From assembly GCA_030624695.1 (NCBI GenBank), contig JAUXJP010000054.1, positions 1 through 6,795 of the forward strand: 6,795 bases of DNA, in the 5' to 3' direction. Position 1 is the stretch's first letter, and each line of letters begins with the position of its first letter. The position numbers and the translations under genes are program-made. Of this stretch, positions 1-6,368 are shown piece by piece. Source of the stretch: Candidatus Dadabacteria bacterium (GTDB lineage Bacteria; Desulfobacterota_D; UBA1144; Nemesobacterales; JAJCZQ01). Below the pieces are notes generated by a model. That model was not told the DNA's origin, made no database searches, and was given only the letters and a program-made list of their open reading frames with translations.

Positions 1-635
1 ATGTTTACGCTTTTATGTCTGCCGGTAGCTTCAAAAAATTTTTCAAAAGTCACTCCGTCATGGAGATCTTCTCCCGGATGAATTTCATAAGCAAGATCTA
101 TCCCGTAATCTGATGCTGTATTTAGAACAGGTTTCCAGAAAGAAGCTAGAGTCTTAAAACTCTCCTCAACAATTCCGGCAGGCCTCTGCGGCCATGGATA
201 CATCAGATGCCATAATAGCGCGCCGGAAAAAGTCGGTACTGTTTTTAGCCCCAGATTGGCTGATGCTTTTATAACTGCCATCATTTTTTCAACCGCCCAT
301 TTCTGCCGGGCTTTCGGGTTGTTTCTTAAAGGTGGCTCTGTAAAAGCATCGAAAAGTTCGTCATACGCAGGGTGAACAGCTATAAGCTGGCCAAAAAGAT
401 GGGAAGCAAGTTCAGTAATTTCAATACTGCTGCATCTGCTCCTGATTTCTTCGCAGTATGATCTGGAAGATGCTGCTTTATCAATATCAATAAGCCTTTT
501 ATCCCATGCCGGTATCTGCATTCCTTTGTAGCCTAAAGACTTTGCCCATAATGAAATGCTTTCGAGGTTGTTGAAGGGCGGCTTGTCATCAGTAAACTGG
601 GCGAGAAATATTGCCGGGCCTTTTATCCCACTCAT
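1..635 (-). CDS. Sugar phosphate isomerase/epimerase family protein (TIM barrel), 3' end missing
   Basis: I read this open frame by translating the minus strand from the ATG at 635-633. It stays open for 211 codons to the left edge, so the C-terminal part is missing; complete relatives are roughly 350 residues. A strong GGGAGGAG (647-640) lies 4 bases before the ATG and fixes the start. Family features are the N-terminal GYKGMQIPAWD strand (residues 35-45), SGALLWH (137-143), YPWPQRPAG (146-154) and YEIHPGEDLHDG (183-194). The Glu and His of that last motif (E184, H186) are probable metal ligands of the xylose-isomerase-like/AP-endonuclease-2 barrel. By family, such cytosolic enzymes isomerise or epimerise sugars, keto-sugars or inositol derivatives with a divalent metal; the exact substrate is not readable here. 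It is the last visible gene of the minus-strand sugar operon, 125 bases after the dehydrogenase. An operator-like element sits in that gap, so it may also have its own promoter or control. Confidence 0.88.
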   Translation of the reverse strand, partial: MSGIKGPAIFLAQFTDDKPPFNNLESISLWAKSLGYKGMQIPAWDKRLIDIDKAASSRSYCEEIRSRCSSIEITELASHLFGQLIAVHPAYDELFDAFTEPPLRNNPKARQKWAVEKMMAVIKASANLGLKTVPTFSGALLWHLMYPWPQRPAGIVEESFKTLASFWKPVLNTASDYGIDLAYEIHPGEDLHDGVTFEKFFEATGRHKSVN

Positions 636-656
636 AAAACTCCTCCCGATATAGTT

Positions 657-670
657 ATTTGTAACCGGTT
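657..670 (-). promoter_or_regulatory. Operator-like element B (AACCGGTTACAAAT on the minus strand)
   Basis: The sequence contains the perfect 8-bp palindrome AACCGGTT (663-670) flanked by TACAAAT on the minus strand. It matches 12 of 14 bases of the element at 4326-4339 in the promoter of the ABC transporter operon. A second CCGG core with the same AACCGG half (685-690, followed by ATA) lies exactly 20 bp away, about two helical turns. CG-centred palindromes of this kind are typical of LacI-family operators, but no regulator gene is visible here. I see no convincing -10/-35 pair in the gap. The best, TTGATT at 708-703, lacks a good -10. That it works as an operator is inference. Confidence 0.4.
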
Positions 671-709
671 TTATCAACAGATATCCGGTTCAGATGATAT
701 CTAATCAAG

Positions 710-728
710 AACGACTCCTATTGTCGTT
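710..728. repeat. Short inverted repeat, AACGAC-7 nt-GTCGTT
   Basis: A perfect 6-bp inverted repeat with a 7-base spacer lies between the dehydrogenase stop and the isomerase gene. On the minus strand it is followed by CTTGATT rather than a run of T, so it does not look like an intrinsic terminator of the operon. It could be a weak RNA hairpin that stabilises or attenuates the transcript between the two cistrons, or a protein site. Function unknown. Confidence 0.3.
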
Positions 729-760
729 TAAAAATATTTATAAAGATGAGAATTACAGTT

Positions 761-1786
761 TTATCCCGCCGGTTTACTTATCAAGTTTTTGACTGTTTCT
801 CTCATTGCAATCTGCATACGCAGTGGGGGCAGTCCGCGAAGTATCAAAGAAAGATCATCAATAACCATTTTACCTATCCGCGCAAAAGCCTGGGGTATTC
901 CGCCTGCCCTATGAGGTGATAGCAGAATATTTTCATTTTTTCTGATTCTGTGGTTTCTGGGAATCGGCTCTTCCGGGAAAACATCTGTCGCGGCTGTGAA
1001 TCTCCCTTCTTCGGTCAGGCTGCATAAGGCGTCAAAATCCACGACTGCTGCCCTGCTCATAAGAATAAAGAACGAATCTTTTTTAATCAGTGAAAGTTTT
1101 TCCGCGCTTAGAAATCCCCGGTTATTTTTCGTCACACCTGCCATGACAAAAACAAACCTGCTTTTCTCAAGAACATCGCCGAGCGTGGTCGGTATACACC
1201 CGTGTTCAATTATTATGCTGTCAGGAACCCACGGGTCATAAACCCTTACTCTGCACCGGAAAGGGACAAGAAGCCTTGTTAAAGCTTTCCCCAGGAATCC
1301 AAACCCGATTATTCCCACGTCAGAACCTGATAACAGCACTGAATCAAGGCATCCTTCTGCAAGGTATTTTTCATTTCCGCTTCTTACTCTTCTGTCCTCC
1401 CTGGCAATTCCCCGTCCCAGATCAATCGCAAATCCCAGAGCCATTTCTGCCACAGCCAGAGCATATGCTTCTCCGCAGTTCAGAACATATATACCGTTAT
1501 TAAAACAATAGTCATAATCAATATTCTGATAAAAATTACCTTCAACGTTGAAAATAGCTCTCAGCCCCGGCGCCAGCCTCAGCCTGGATTCAAGCATCTC
1601 CATCTGACCGATTACAGCAATTGCATCAGGCAGGTGTTTATCTATTTCATCTCCGGCAATTTTTTCATCGCCAAGGTAGACAAAATCAGCAAGAGAGCTA
1701 ATCATGTGGATTTTTTCTTCTGAAAATAATCTGTTTAATTTCTGGGGATACGGTGCTGCTATAACTTTATTCCTTAAATTATTCAT
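761..1786 (-). CDS. D-2-hydroxyacid dehydrogenase (NAD-binding), sugar-operon member
   Basis: This is a 341-residue member of the D-isomer-specific 2-hydroxyacid dehydrogenase family (the phosphoglycerate dehydrogenase/glyoxylate reductase/formate dehydrogenase group), near the usual 310-345. The family reversibly reduces 2-keto acids to D-2-hydroxy acids in the cytosol. The Rossmann motif GFGFLG is at 161-166. The acidic residue ending the next strand (VYDPW, D184) suggests NAD rather than NADP. The catalytic triad is readable as R245 (MSRAAVVD), E273 (DVFPEEP) and H292 (SPHRAGG). The Gly that commonly follows the catalytic Arg is Ala here, and the usual Asn/Thr context before it is changed, so it is not a standard SerA; it also lacks an ACT domain. 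The frame is open 54 codons further upstream, but that part overlaps the permease. The ATG at 1786 has AGAGG five bases before it and the protein aligns from there, so I chose it. It starts 20 bases after the permease stop, so it is likely co-transcribed and acts on the imported compound or a derivative. Substrate unknown. Confidence 0.9.
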   Translation of the reverse strand: MNNLRNKVIAAPYPQKLNRLFSEEKIHMISSLADFVYLGDEKIAGDEIDKHLPDAIAVIGQMEMLESRLRLAPGLRAIFNVEGNFYQNIDYDYCFNNGIYVLNCGEAYALAVAEMALGFAIDLGRGIAREDRRVRSGNEKYLAEGCLDSVLLSGSDVGIIGFGFLGKALTRLLVPFRCRVRVYDPWVPDSIIIEHGCIPTTLGDVLEKSRFVFVMAGVTKNNRGFLSAEKLSLIKKDSFFILMSRAAVVDFDALCSLTEEGRFTAATDVFPEEPIPRNHRIRKNENILLSPHRAGGIPQAFARIGKMVIDDLSLILRGLPPLRMQIAMRETVKNLISKPAG

Positions 1787-1806
1787 CAGTACCTCTTGGG
1801 ATTGTA

Positions 1807-2775
1807 TTACTGTTTCTGCCTTTGAATATACACAGCACCAAGTATCACAATACCCTTCACTGTGCCTTGAAGATAAGGGGATACTCCAACCATATTCATC
1901 ATATTGTTTATGACACCGAGCATAACTGCGCCGCAAATAGTACCCCACACTGTGCCGCGGCCGCCTGTCAATGTTGTGCCGCCTACAATTACAGCCGCGA
2001 TCACGTCAAGTTCAAACCCCAGCCCCATATTTGAAGTGCTCACCGCGTTAAACCTTGAAGCTAGAAGTATTGAGGATAGCGCGACCAGAATCCCGTTAAG
2101 AGTGTAGGAAAAAAACCTGACGAAACTCACGTTAATGGCTGAAAACCTGGCTACATTCTGGTTTGATCCAACAGCACAGATATATCGCCCATATCTTGTA
2201 TTGTTTAACACCAGGTTAAGAACAGCCGCCAGAATAAGCATTACCCATACCGGTACAGGAATGCGCATAAAAGATTCCATTCCGAATTCACCGTAAAGTA
2301 TGTTAGAAGACCTGATTTCACCTGCGTTACCTATATACAGGGTCAGAGACCTGAAGATAGCCATACTGCCAAGAGTAACAATAAAAGGGGCGATTTTCCC
2401 CTTGGTTATCATAAATCCGTTGAAAGCACCTACCAGAGTTCCGACCATAATCCCGGTAGCTATGCCAATAATTATAACTATAACCTCATTTTCTATGACA
2501 GTGTTCAGGGAGTTCATTAAAAGAACTACAACAGCCCCGACAAAAGCTGTCATGGAGCCGACAGAAAGATCTATGCCTCCGCCGATAATGACAAATGTCA
2601 TGCCAAGCGCTATTATCCCTGTATAGGAAACCTGCCGTAAAATATTCACAAGGTTCTGGAATTTAAGAAAATAGGGACTTAAAAATGATGAAATCAGTAT
2701 AAGAACAAGCAAAGCAATAAAGGAAGCATACTTCTGCCAGTCTATTTTTTTCAGAAAAGCGGAGCAATTAATAAT
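1807..2775 (-). CDS. Sugar ABC transporter permease, RbsC family
   Basis: This integral membrane subunit of a CUT2-type (ribose/galactose/autoinducer-2 class) importer belongs to the BPD_transp_2 family. It is hydrophobic along its length, with about 8-10 membrane segments. Family marks are LKFQNLVNILRQVSYTGIIALGMTFVII near the N-terminus, GGGIDLSVGS soon after, KIAPFIVTLG in the middle and GGTTLTGGRGTVWGT near the C-terminus, which contacts the ATPase. No ATG, GTG or TTG stands at the expected start. The first one is a TTG at 2712, which would cut into the first membrane helix. The frame upstream of it encodes a normal amphipathic lead (AFLKKIDWQKYASF), back to an in-frame TAG at 2796-2794. 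A perfect AGGAGG (2790-2785) lies 9 bases before ATT at 2775. Starting there gives 322 residues, matching RbsC length, 2 bases after the ATPase stop. ATT at 2772 or CTG at 2754 (no ribosome site) are alternatives, as is a base error in an original ATG. Function is sure; the start codon is not. Confidence 0.9.
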   Translation of the reverse strand: MINCSAFLKKIDWQKYASFIALLVLILISSFLSPYFLKFQNLVNILRQVSYTGIIALGMTFVIIGGGIDLSVGSMTAFVGAVVVLLMNSLNTVIENEVIVIIIGIATGIMVGTLVGAFNGFMITKGKIAPFIVTLGSMAIFRSLTLYIGNAGEIRSSNILYGEFGMESFMRIPVPVWVMLILAAVLNLVLNNTRYGRYICAVGSNQNVARFSAINVSFVRFFSYTLNGILVALSSILLASRFNAVSTSNMGLGFELDVIAAVIVGGTTLTGGRGTVWGTICGAVMLGVINNMMNMVGVSPYLQGTVKGIVILGAVYIQRQKQ

Positions 2776-2777
2776 TG

Positions 2778-4283
2778 TTAGTTTCCTCCTTCTCTAATTC
2801 CTGTTGCGTAAAACATTATTTCTTCTTCGTTAATATCTTTATCTTCGAGAATGCCTGTTACTTTTCCGTCTTGCATTACAACAACCCTGTTACACATTCC
2901 GATAAGTTCTTCCATTTCCGATGAAATAAAAATGCAAGAGATCCCTTCTCTTACAAGGGAGTTTATAAAACGATATATTTCCTGCTTGGAGGAGACATCT
3001 ATGCCCCTGGTTGGTTCGTCAAGTATAAGAACATCAGGTTTTGTATCAAGAGTTTTTGCCATTGATACTTTCTGCTGATTCCCGCCACTTAAAAACTCAA
3101 GGTGCGTCTTCAGACTCGGCGCTTTAAGATTGAAAAGCTTCTGATATTTTTTACCGGATTCCAGTTCAGCGTTTTGATCTATCCAGTTAACTGTATTATT
3201 GCTGTAGGAAGGGAGTGAAACAAGAGTGATATTATGAATCACTGAAAAACTGGTAATTATACCACTGCCCTGCCTGTCTTCCGAAAGATACCCAATTTCA
3301 GCCTTTATGGCGTCAGCAGGCTTCTTTATGGAAACCAGTCTGTTTTTAACCATAATTTCGCCTTCGGAAACCGGACGCAGACCCATTATCGCCTCTGACA
3401 CCTCTGTCCGTCCTGCTCCTACAAGTCCGCCAAGCCCCAGAACTTCCCCTTTCCTTAAAGCGAACGAAATATTTTCTATAACGCCTGGAACAGTTAACCC
3501 TTTTACATCAAAAATAATCTCATCGGACGGCTTATTTTTCTTGGGAAAAACCTGCGACAGCTCACGCCCAACCATGCTTTCAGCCATCTGCTCCAGGGTT
3601 ATTTCATCTATCTTTTTTTCTGTAACAAAATACCCATCCCTGAGAATCATAACTCTATCGCAAATTTCCTTTACTTCTTTCAGCTTATGGGAAATATATA
3701 TTATGGTAAGTCCTTCTTTCTGCAGCTTTTTCATCAGCCTAAAAAGTATTTTTATTTCATTTATGGTAAGAACTGATGTAGGCTCATCCATTATCAGTAT
3801 CTTTGATTTGAACGCAAGAGCCTTGCTTATTTCAACCATCTGCTTTTCAGCCCCGCTCAGGTTCTCAATTTTTTCATCAGGCGAAATATCAACCTCAAGC
3901 ACTTTTAGCATTTCTTTTGTTTTTTTCTTCATCAGTTCCTTGTCAAGAAGCCGGTTTTTTCTGAGTTCTGACCCAAGAAAAATGTTGTCACAAACCGTAA
4001 GGTCTTTTATAAGGTTGAATTCCTGAGGAATAATGCTTAGGCCTATTTTTTTCGCGTCTACCGGTTTTTTTAAATCAATTTTCTGTTCTTCGAAGATAAT
4101 ATCTCCTGAACTCTTAAGATAAATCCCGGTGAGTATCTTCATCATGGTTGATTTCCCTGCTCCGTTTTCGCCAATTATTCCCAGTATTTCACCATACCTG
4201 ACGTTAAAACTGAGACTGTGCAAAACCTCTACCGTTGAAAAACTTTTACAGATATTTTCAACTTTCAATATATAATTTTCCAT
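2778..4283 (-). CDS. Sugar ABC transporter ATP-binding protein, two-domain RbsA/MglA family
   Basis: This cytosolic ATPase powers import of a sugar-like substrate and pairs with the permease that follows it. At 501 residues it has the two fused nucleotide-binding domains of the CUT2 class. Domain 1 has Walker A GENGAGKS (38-45), Q-loop PQE (about 86-88), signature LSGAEKQ (142-148), Walker B ILIMDEPTS (162-170) and an H-loop His near 199. Domain 2 has the altered Walker A GLVGAGRTE (about 286-294) with Arg for the usual Lys, signature LSGGNQQ (398-404) and Walker B VLILDEPTRG (418-427), and reads FISSEM where an H-loop His would be. This degenerate second site is normal in the family. I chose the ATG at 4283 over the in-frame TTG at 4292: a weak GGGGA sits 10 bases before the ATG but only 1 base before the TTG. 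It is the first gene behind the operon promoter. Ribose, galactose, xylose, inositol or autoinducer-2 cannot be told apart from sequence. Confidence 0.95.
   Translation of the reverse strand: MENYILKVENICKSFSTVEVLHSLSFNVRYGEILGIIGENGAGKSTMMKILTGIYLKSSGDIIFEEQKIDLKKPVDAKKIGLSIIPQEFNLIKDLTVCDNIFLGSELRKNRLLDKELMKKKTKEMLKVLEVDISPDEKIENLSGAEKQMVEISKALAFKSKILIMDEPTSVLTINEIKILFRLMKKLQKEGLTIIYISHKLKEVKEICDRVMILRDGYFVTEKKIDEITLEQMAESMVGRELSQVFPKKNKPSDEIIFDVKGLTVPGVIENISFALRKGEVLGLGGLVGAGRTEVSEAIMGLRPVSEGEIMVKNRLVSIKKPADAIKAEIGYLSEDRQGSGIITSFSVIHNITLVSLPSYSNNTVNWIDQNAELESGKKYQKLFNLKAPSLKTHLEFLSGGNQQKVSMAKTLDTKPDVLILDEPTRGIDVSSKQEIYRFINSLVREGISCIFISSEMEELIGMCNRVVVMQDGKVTGILEDKDINEEEIMFYATGIREGGN
2785..2790 (-). 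promoter_or_regulatory. Ribosome binding site of the permease gene (decides the start)
   Basis: AGGAGG lies within the last codons of the ATPase gene (its C-terminus ends in Gly-Gly-Asn). It is the only good Shine-Dalgarno site near the permease. Spacing is 9 bases to the ATT at 2775 and 12 to the next ATT. The TTG at 2712 has no site of its own. Its position inside the upstream gene suggests translational coupling of ATPase and permease. Confidence 0.7.
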
Positions 4284-4325
4284 ATTGAACAAGTCCCCAA
4301 ACCTTTTGATATAACTTCTTTTGTG

Positions 4326-4339
4326 ATTTGTAATTGGTT
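4326..4339 (-). promoter_or_regulatory. Operator-like element A (AACCAATTACAAAT on the minus strand) at the operon start point
   Basis: This 14-bp sequence matches the element at 657-670 at 12 positions; only the two central bases differ (AA against GG). It begins 3 bases after the -10 box of the operon promoter and covers the predicted transcription start and the first transcribed bases. A repressor bound here would block the promoter, as is common in LacI-type control of sugar operons. Similarity and position are seen; the regulator and function are inferred. Confidence 0.42.
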
Positions 4340-4342
4340 AAA

Positions 4343-4371
4343 ATTATAACACTTGAAAATTTAGAAGTCAA
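4343..4371 (-). promoter_or_regulatory. Promoter of the sugar transport operon (TTGACT-17-TATAAT)
   Basis: On the minus strand TTGACT (4371-4366) and a perfect TATAAT (4348-4343) are separated by exactly 17 bases, five of six and six of six matches to the sigma70 consensus. Transcription should begin near 4336, giving a leader of about 52 bases before the ATPase ATG at 4283. The ATPase ribosome site is weak, while the downstream genes have strong ones. Confidence 0.75.
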
Positions 4372-4441
4372 TATTCCGAATTGCCCCATTAGAAATTACC
4401 CAGGATCTGATAAATAATAACTGCCTTTCCTTCCTTTTTTC

Positions 4442-4470
4442 TTGATTATGCTTTTATAATAGATTATATT
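4442..4470 (+). promoter_or_regulatory. Probable promoter of the NFACT/RqcH gene (TTGATT-17-TATATT)
   Basis: TTGATT (4442-4447) and TATATT (4465-4470) are spaced 17 bases apart and point to the NFACT gene; transcription would start near 4477. A pyrimidine-rich tract (4424-4441) lies just upstream and is AT-rich enough to aid polymerase binding. A perfect TATAAT at 4455-4460 is an alternative -10, but it lacks a good -35 at 16-18 bases. Confidence 0.5.
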
Positions 4471-4517
4471 TAGATAAAGCTATTATAAAATTTTTTAATA
4501 TCAGCAAGGAGATTAAT

Positions 4518-6350
4518 ATGTCCCTGGATAGCATCACATTGGCAGCAATGAGAAAAGAGCTTCTGGATAAATTTACAGAGGGAAAGATAGTAAGCCTGAT
4601 TCAGACTAAAAAATATAAAATCATTATTGAGGTAAAACCTGTTAAGTTTTTAGCCTCAAACAATATAAATAAAAAAAGCGAAATCTTCTATATCCATATT
4701 TCCCTTGACCCCTCACTTCCTGAAATTTACTTTACCGAATTAAAAAACAGACAAAAGACTATCAGTTCTCCTTTTTTAACTCTTCTGCAAAATCAGCTAA
4801 GAGGAGGAAAAATATTAGATATCGAACACCCCAATTTTGACCGTATTTTACATTTTATTATCAGACCCTACCAAAAGTTCGGTAAATTACCAAATAAAAT
4901 ACTGGTAGTGGAATTTATGGGCAAACACGGCAATATGATTCTTCTTAAAGAAGATAAAACCATAGGAACTGCCCTAAAACTAATAGATTTCAATATCAGC
5001 AGGTACCGGGAGATTATGCCCGGAAAGCTATATGTCCCCCCTCCTTCTCAGAATAAATCGAATCCTCTAAATATTAACCGGGAAGGTTTCCTTAATATTT
5101 TTAATTCCCTATCCGCAGAGAATAAAGATTTAAACATCTGGAAGCTGATACAGAACAGCTTTACAGGTATAAGCCCTCAGAGCGCAAAAGAGGTGGTTCT
5201 TCAGGCTAACTTATCCCCGGAAAAGAACGTATCTGAGACATCCGGGGTAGATTTGAAAATGCTCTGGACTTCTTTTAATAGAATTGCAACGAATATTAAA
5301 AATTATAATTTCCAGCCGGCGCTTTTCTTAGACCCCCTATCTAAAAAAGTAAAAGCCTGGTCTATAATCGATTCAGTTCAGTTTCCCAAATACCATAAGC
5401 TAACTTTTAATGAAGCGAATTCGTGCCTGGAATCCTTATTTACCGAGCTGGAAAAAGAACGGGAAATTCTATCTATGCAAAATAAGTTAGACCAGATAAT
5501 CAGAAAAAATATGTTGAAAATAAACAATAAGATAAACGATTGCCAAAAAAAAATGGAAGAAGTTAAAAATTGTGAAAAATATAAGATAAACGGTGAACTG
5601 ATAAAGGCAAATCTTCCCAGTATCAAAAGAGGAGACAGGGAAATTACCACTATCAACTATTATTCTACACGGCAGGAAAATATAACCATCCCCTTAAACG
5701 ATAAACTAACCCCCTTAGAGAATGCCCGGTTATATTTTAAAAAATACCGGAAAACAAAAGATAGTTTTCAGATAATTTTCGAGCAATTAAAGAACCATAA
5801 GTTAAAGCTTGCTCAACTGACTGAACTTCAGAAATTATATGAGCAAGAAAGCAATTCTCTTCCCAATCTTCTCAAAATTTATAATAATTTAACCAAATTG
5901 GGATGGGCAAAGAAAACCACCGCTCCCCTTAAGAGTCTCAAAAAAGAAAAAAACAGATTTGCACCTGTTAAATATATCTCTAAAGATGGATGGGAAATCT
6001 ATGTGGGGAAAAATAACCTGCAAAATGATTTCTTAACTTTTAAATTGGCTTCCGGCAATGATACCTGGCTTCATGCAAAAAACATTCAAGGGTCTCATAT
6101 TATCATTAAAAATAAAGGGAGCAAACAATCTCTTCCGCTCGACACCTTAATTCAGGCCGCAAATTTAGCTGCTTATTTTAGTAAAGCCAAAAAAGATGAT
6201 AAAGTATTGGTCGATTATACTCTTAAAAAACACGTGAAAAAACCTAAAAAAGCCAGGCCGGGGATGGTTATTTATTCTCAAGAAAAGGGTCTTTGGATAA
6301 AAATAGATTTGGAAGAAATCAGGAGCATGAAGAAGGTTTCTCAAAAATAA
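4518..6350 (+). CDS. rqcH: RqcH, NFACT family ribosome-associated quality control protein
   Basis: This is the bacterial homologue of eukaryotic Rqc2/NEMF, once annotated as fibronectin-binding protein (FbpA). In the family it binds the obstructed 50S subunit carrying a stalled nascent chain, recruits tRNA-Ala and adds C-terminal alanine tails that mark the chain for proteolysis. The 610-residue protein has the full layout. The NFACT-N domain (about 1-180) includes the Asp-Arg pair at 108-109 (PNFDRI), known to be needed for tailing, plus VEFMGKHGNMILL (131-143) and MPGKLYVPPP (167-176). A helix-hairpin-helix-like stretch follows (about 208-233). Then come two charged coiled-coil arms (about 300-355 and 405-460) and a C-terminal NFACT-R/DUF814 domain (about 478-600) with WEIYVGKNNLQND, TWLHAKNIQGSHIIIK and ARPGMVIYS. 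AAGGAG lies 6 bases before the ATG. It is divergent from the sugar operon and convergent with the pseudouridine synthase. Its base composition is clearly more AT-rich than the sugar genes and its product is lysine-rich. Little else it could be. Confidence 0.93.
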   Translation: MSLDSITLAAMRKELLDKFTEGKIVSLIQTKKYKIIIEVKPVKFLASNNINKKSEIFYIHISLDPSLPEIYFTELKNRQKTISSPFLTLLQNQLRGGKILDIEHPNFDRILHFIIRPYQKFGKLPNKILVVEFMGKHGNMILLKEDKTIGTALKLIDFNISRYREIMPGKLYVPPPSQNKSNPLNINREGFLNIFNSLSAENKDLNIWKLIQNSFTGISPQSAKEVVLQANLSPEKNVSETSGVDLKMLWTSFNRIATNIKNYNFQPALFLDPLSKKVKAWSIIDSVQFPKYHKLTFNEANSCLESLFTELEKEREILSMQNKLDQIIRKNMLKINNKINDCQKKMEEVKNCEKYKINGELIKANLPSIKRGDREITTINYYSTRQENITIPLNDKLTPLENARLYFKKYRKTKDSFQIIFEQLKNHKLKLAQLTELQKLYEQESNSLPNLLKIYNNLTKLGWAKKTTAPLKSLKKEKNRFAPVKYISKDGWEIYVGKNNLQNDFLTFKLASGNDTWLHAKNIQGSHIIIKNKGSKQSLPLDTLIQAANLAAYFSKAKKDDKVLVDYTLKKHVKKPKKARPGMVIYSQEKGLWIKIDLEEIRSMKKVSQK

Positions 6351-6368
6351 TTCTAATACTCTATTTTT
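6344..6368. terminator. Weak AT-only inverted repeat between convergent genes
   Basis: AAAAATA (6344-6350) and TATTTTT (6362-6368) can pair across an 11-base loop spanning both stop codons. The stem has no GC pairs, so by itself it is a poor intrinsic terminator, although each strand ends it with a T-rich or A-rich arm. It is the only terminator-like structure between the genes. Confidence 0.2.

Noticed and set aside
1787..1948. N-terminal extension of the dehydrogenase frame by 54 codons
   Set aside because: It overlaps the permease 3' end, resembles no part of the dehydrogenase family, and the ATG at 1786 has a good ribosome site.
2740..2767. Permease start at TTG 2767 with a frameshift at the A7 run (minus strand, 2751-2745)
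   Set aside because: It needs a +1 shift and a 17-base spacing from AGGAGG; in-frame ATT initiation at 2775 needs neither.
3307..4026. Plus-strand open frame of 239 codons
   Set aside because: It is antisense to the well-supported ABC ATPase, rich in Ser/Phe/Ile as expected of a shadow frame, and has no recognisable domain.
4455..4460. Perfect TATAAT as the main -10 of the rqcH gene
   Set aside because: The bases 16-18 upstream are a pyrimidine run with no -35 likeness; the TTGATT-17-TATATT pair is better balanced, although this box could contribute.
4284..4517. Riboswitch, small RNA or tRNA in the divergent intergenic region
   Set aside because: No strong stem, cloverleaf or conserved aptamer pattern is visible; promoters and the operator-like element account for the notable signals.
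5378..5656. Minus-strand hydrophobic open frame of 92 codons inside rqcH
   Set aside because: It is the reverse of a lysine-rich coiled coil, which yields Phe/Leu/Ile-rich shadows that mimic membrane proteins.
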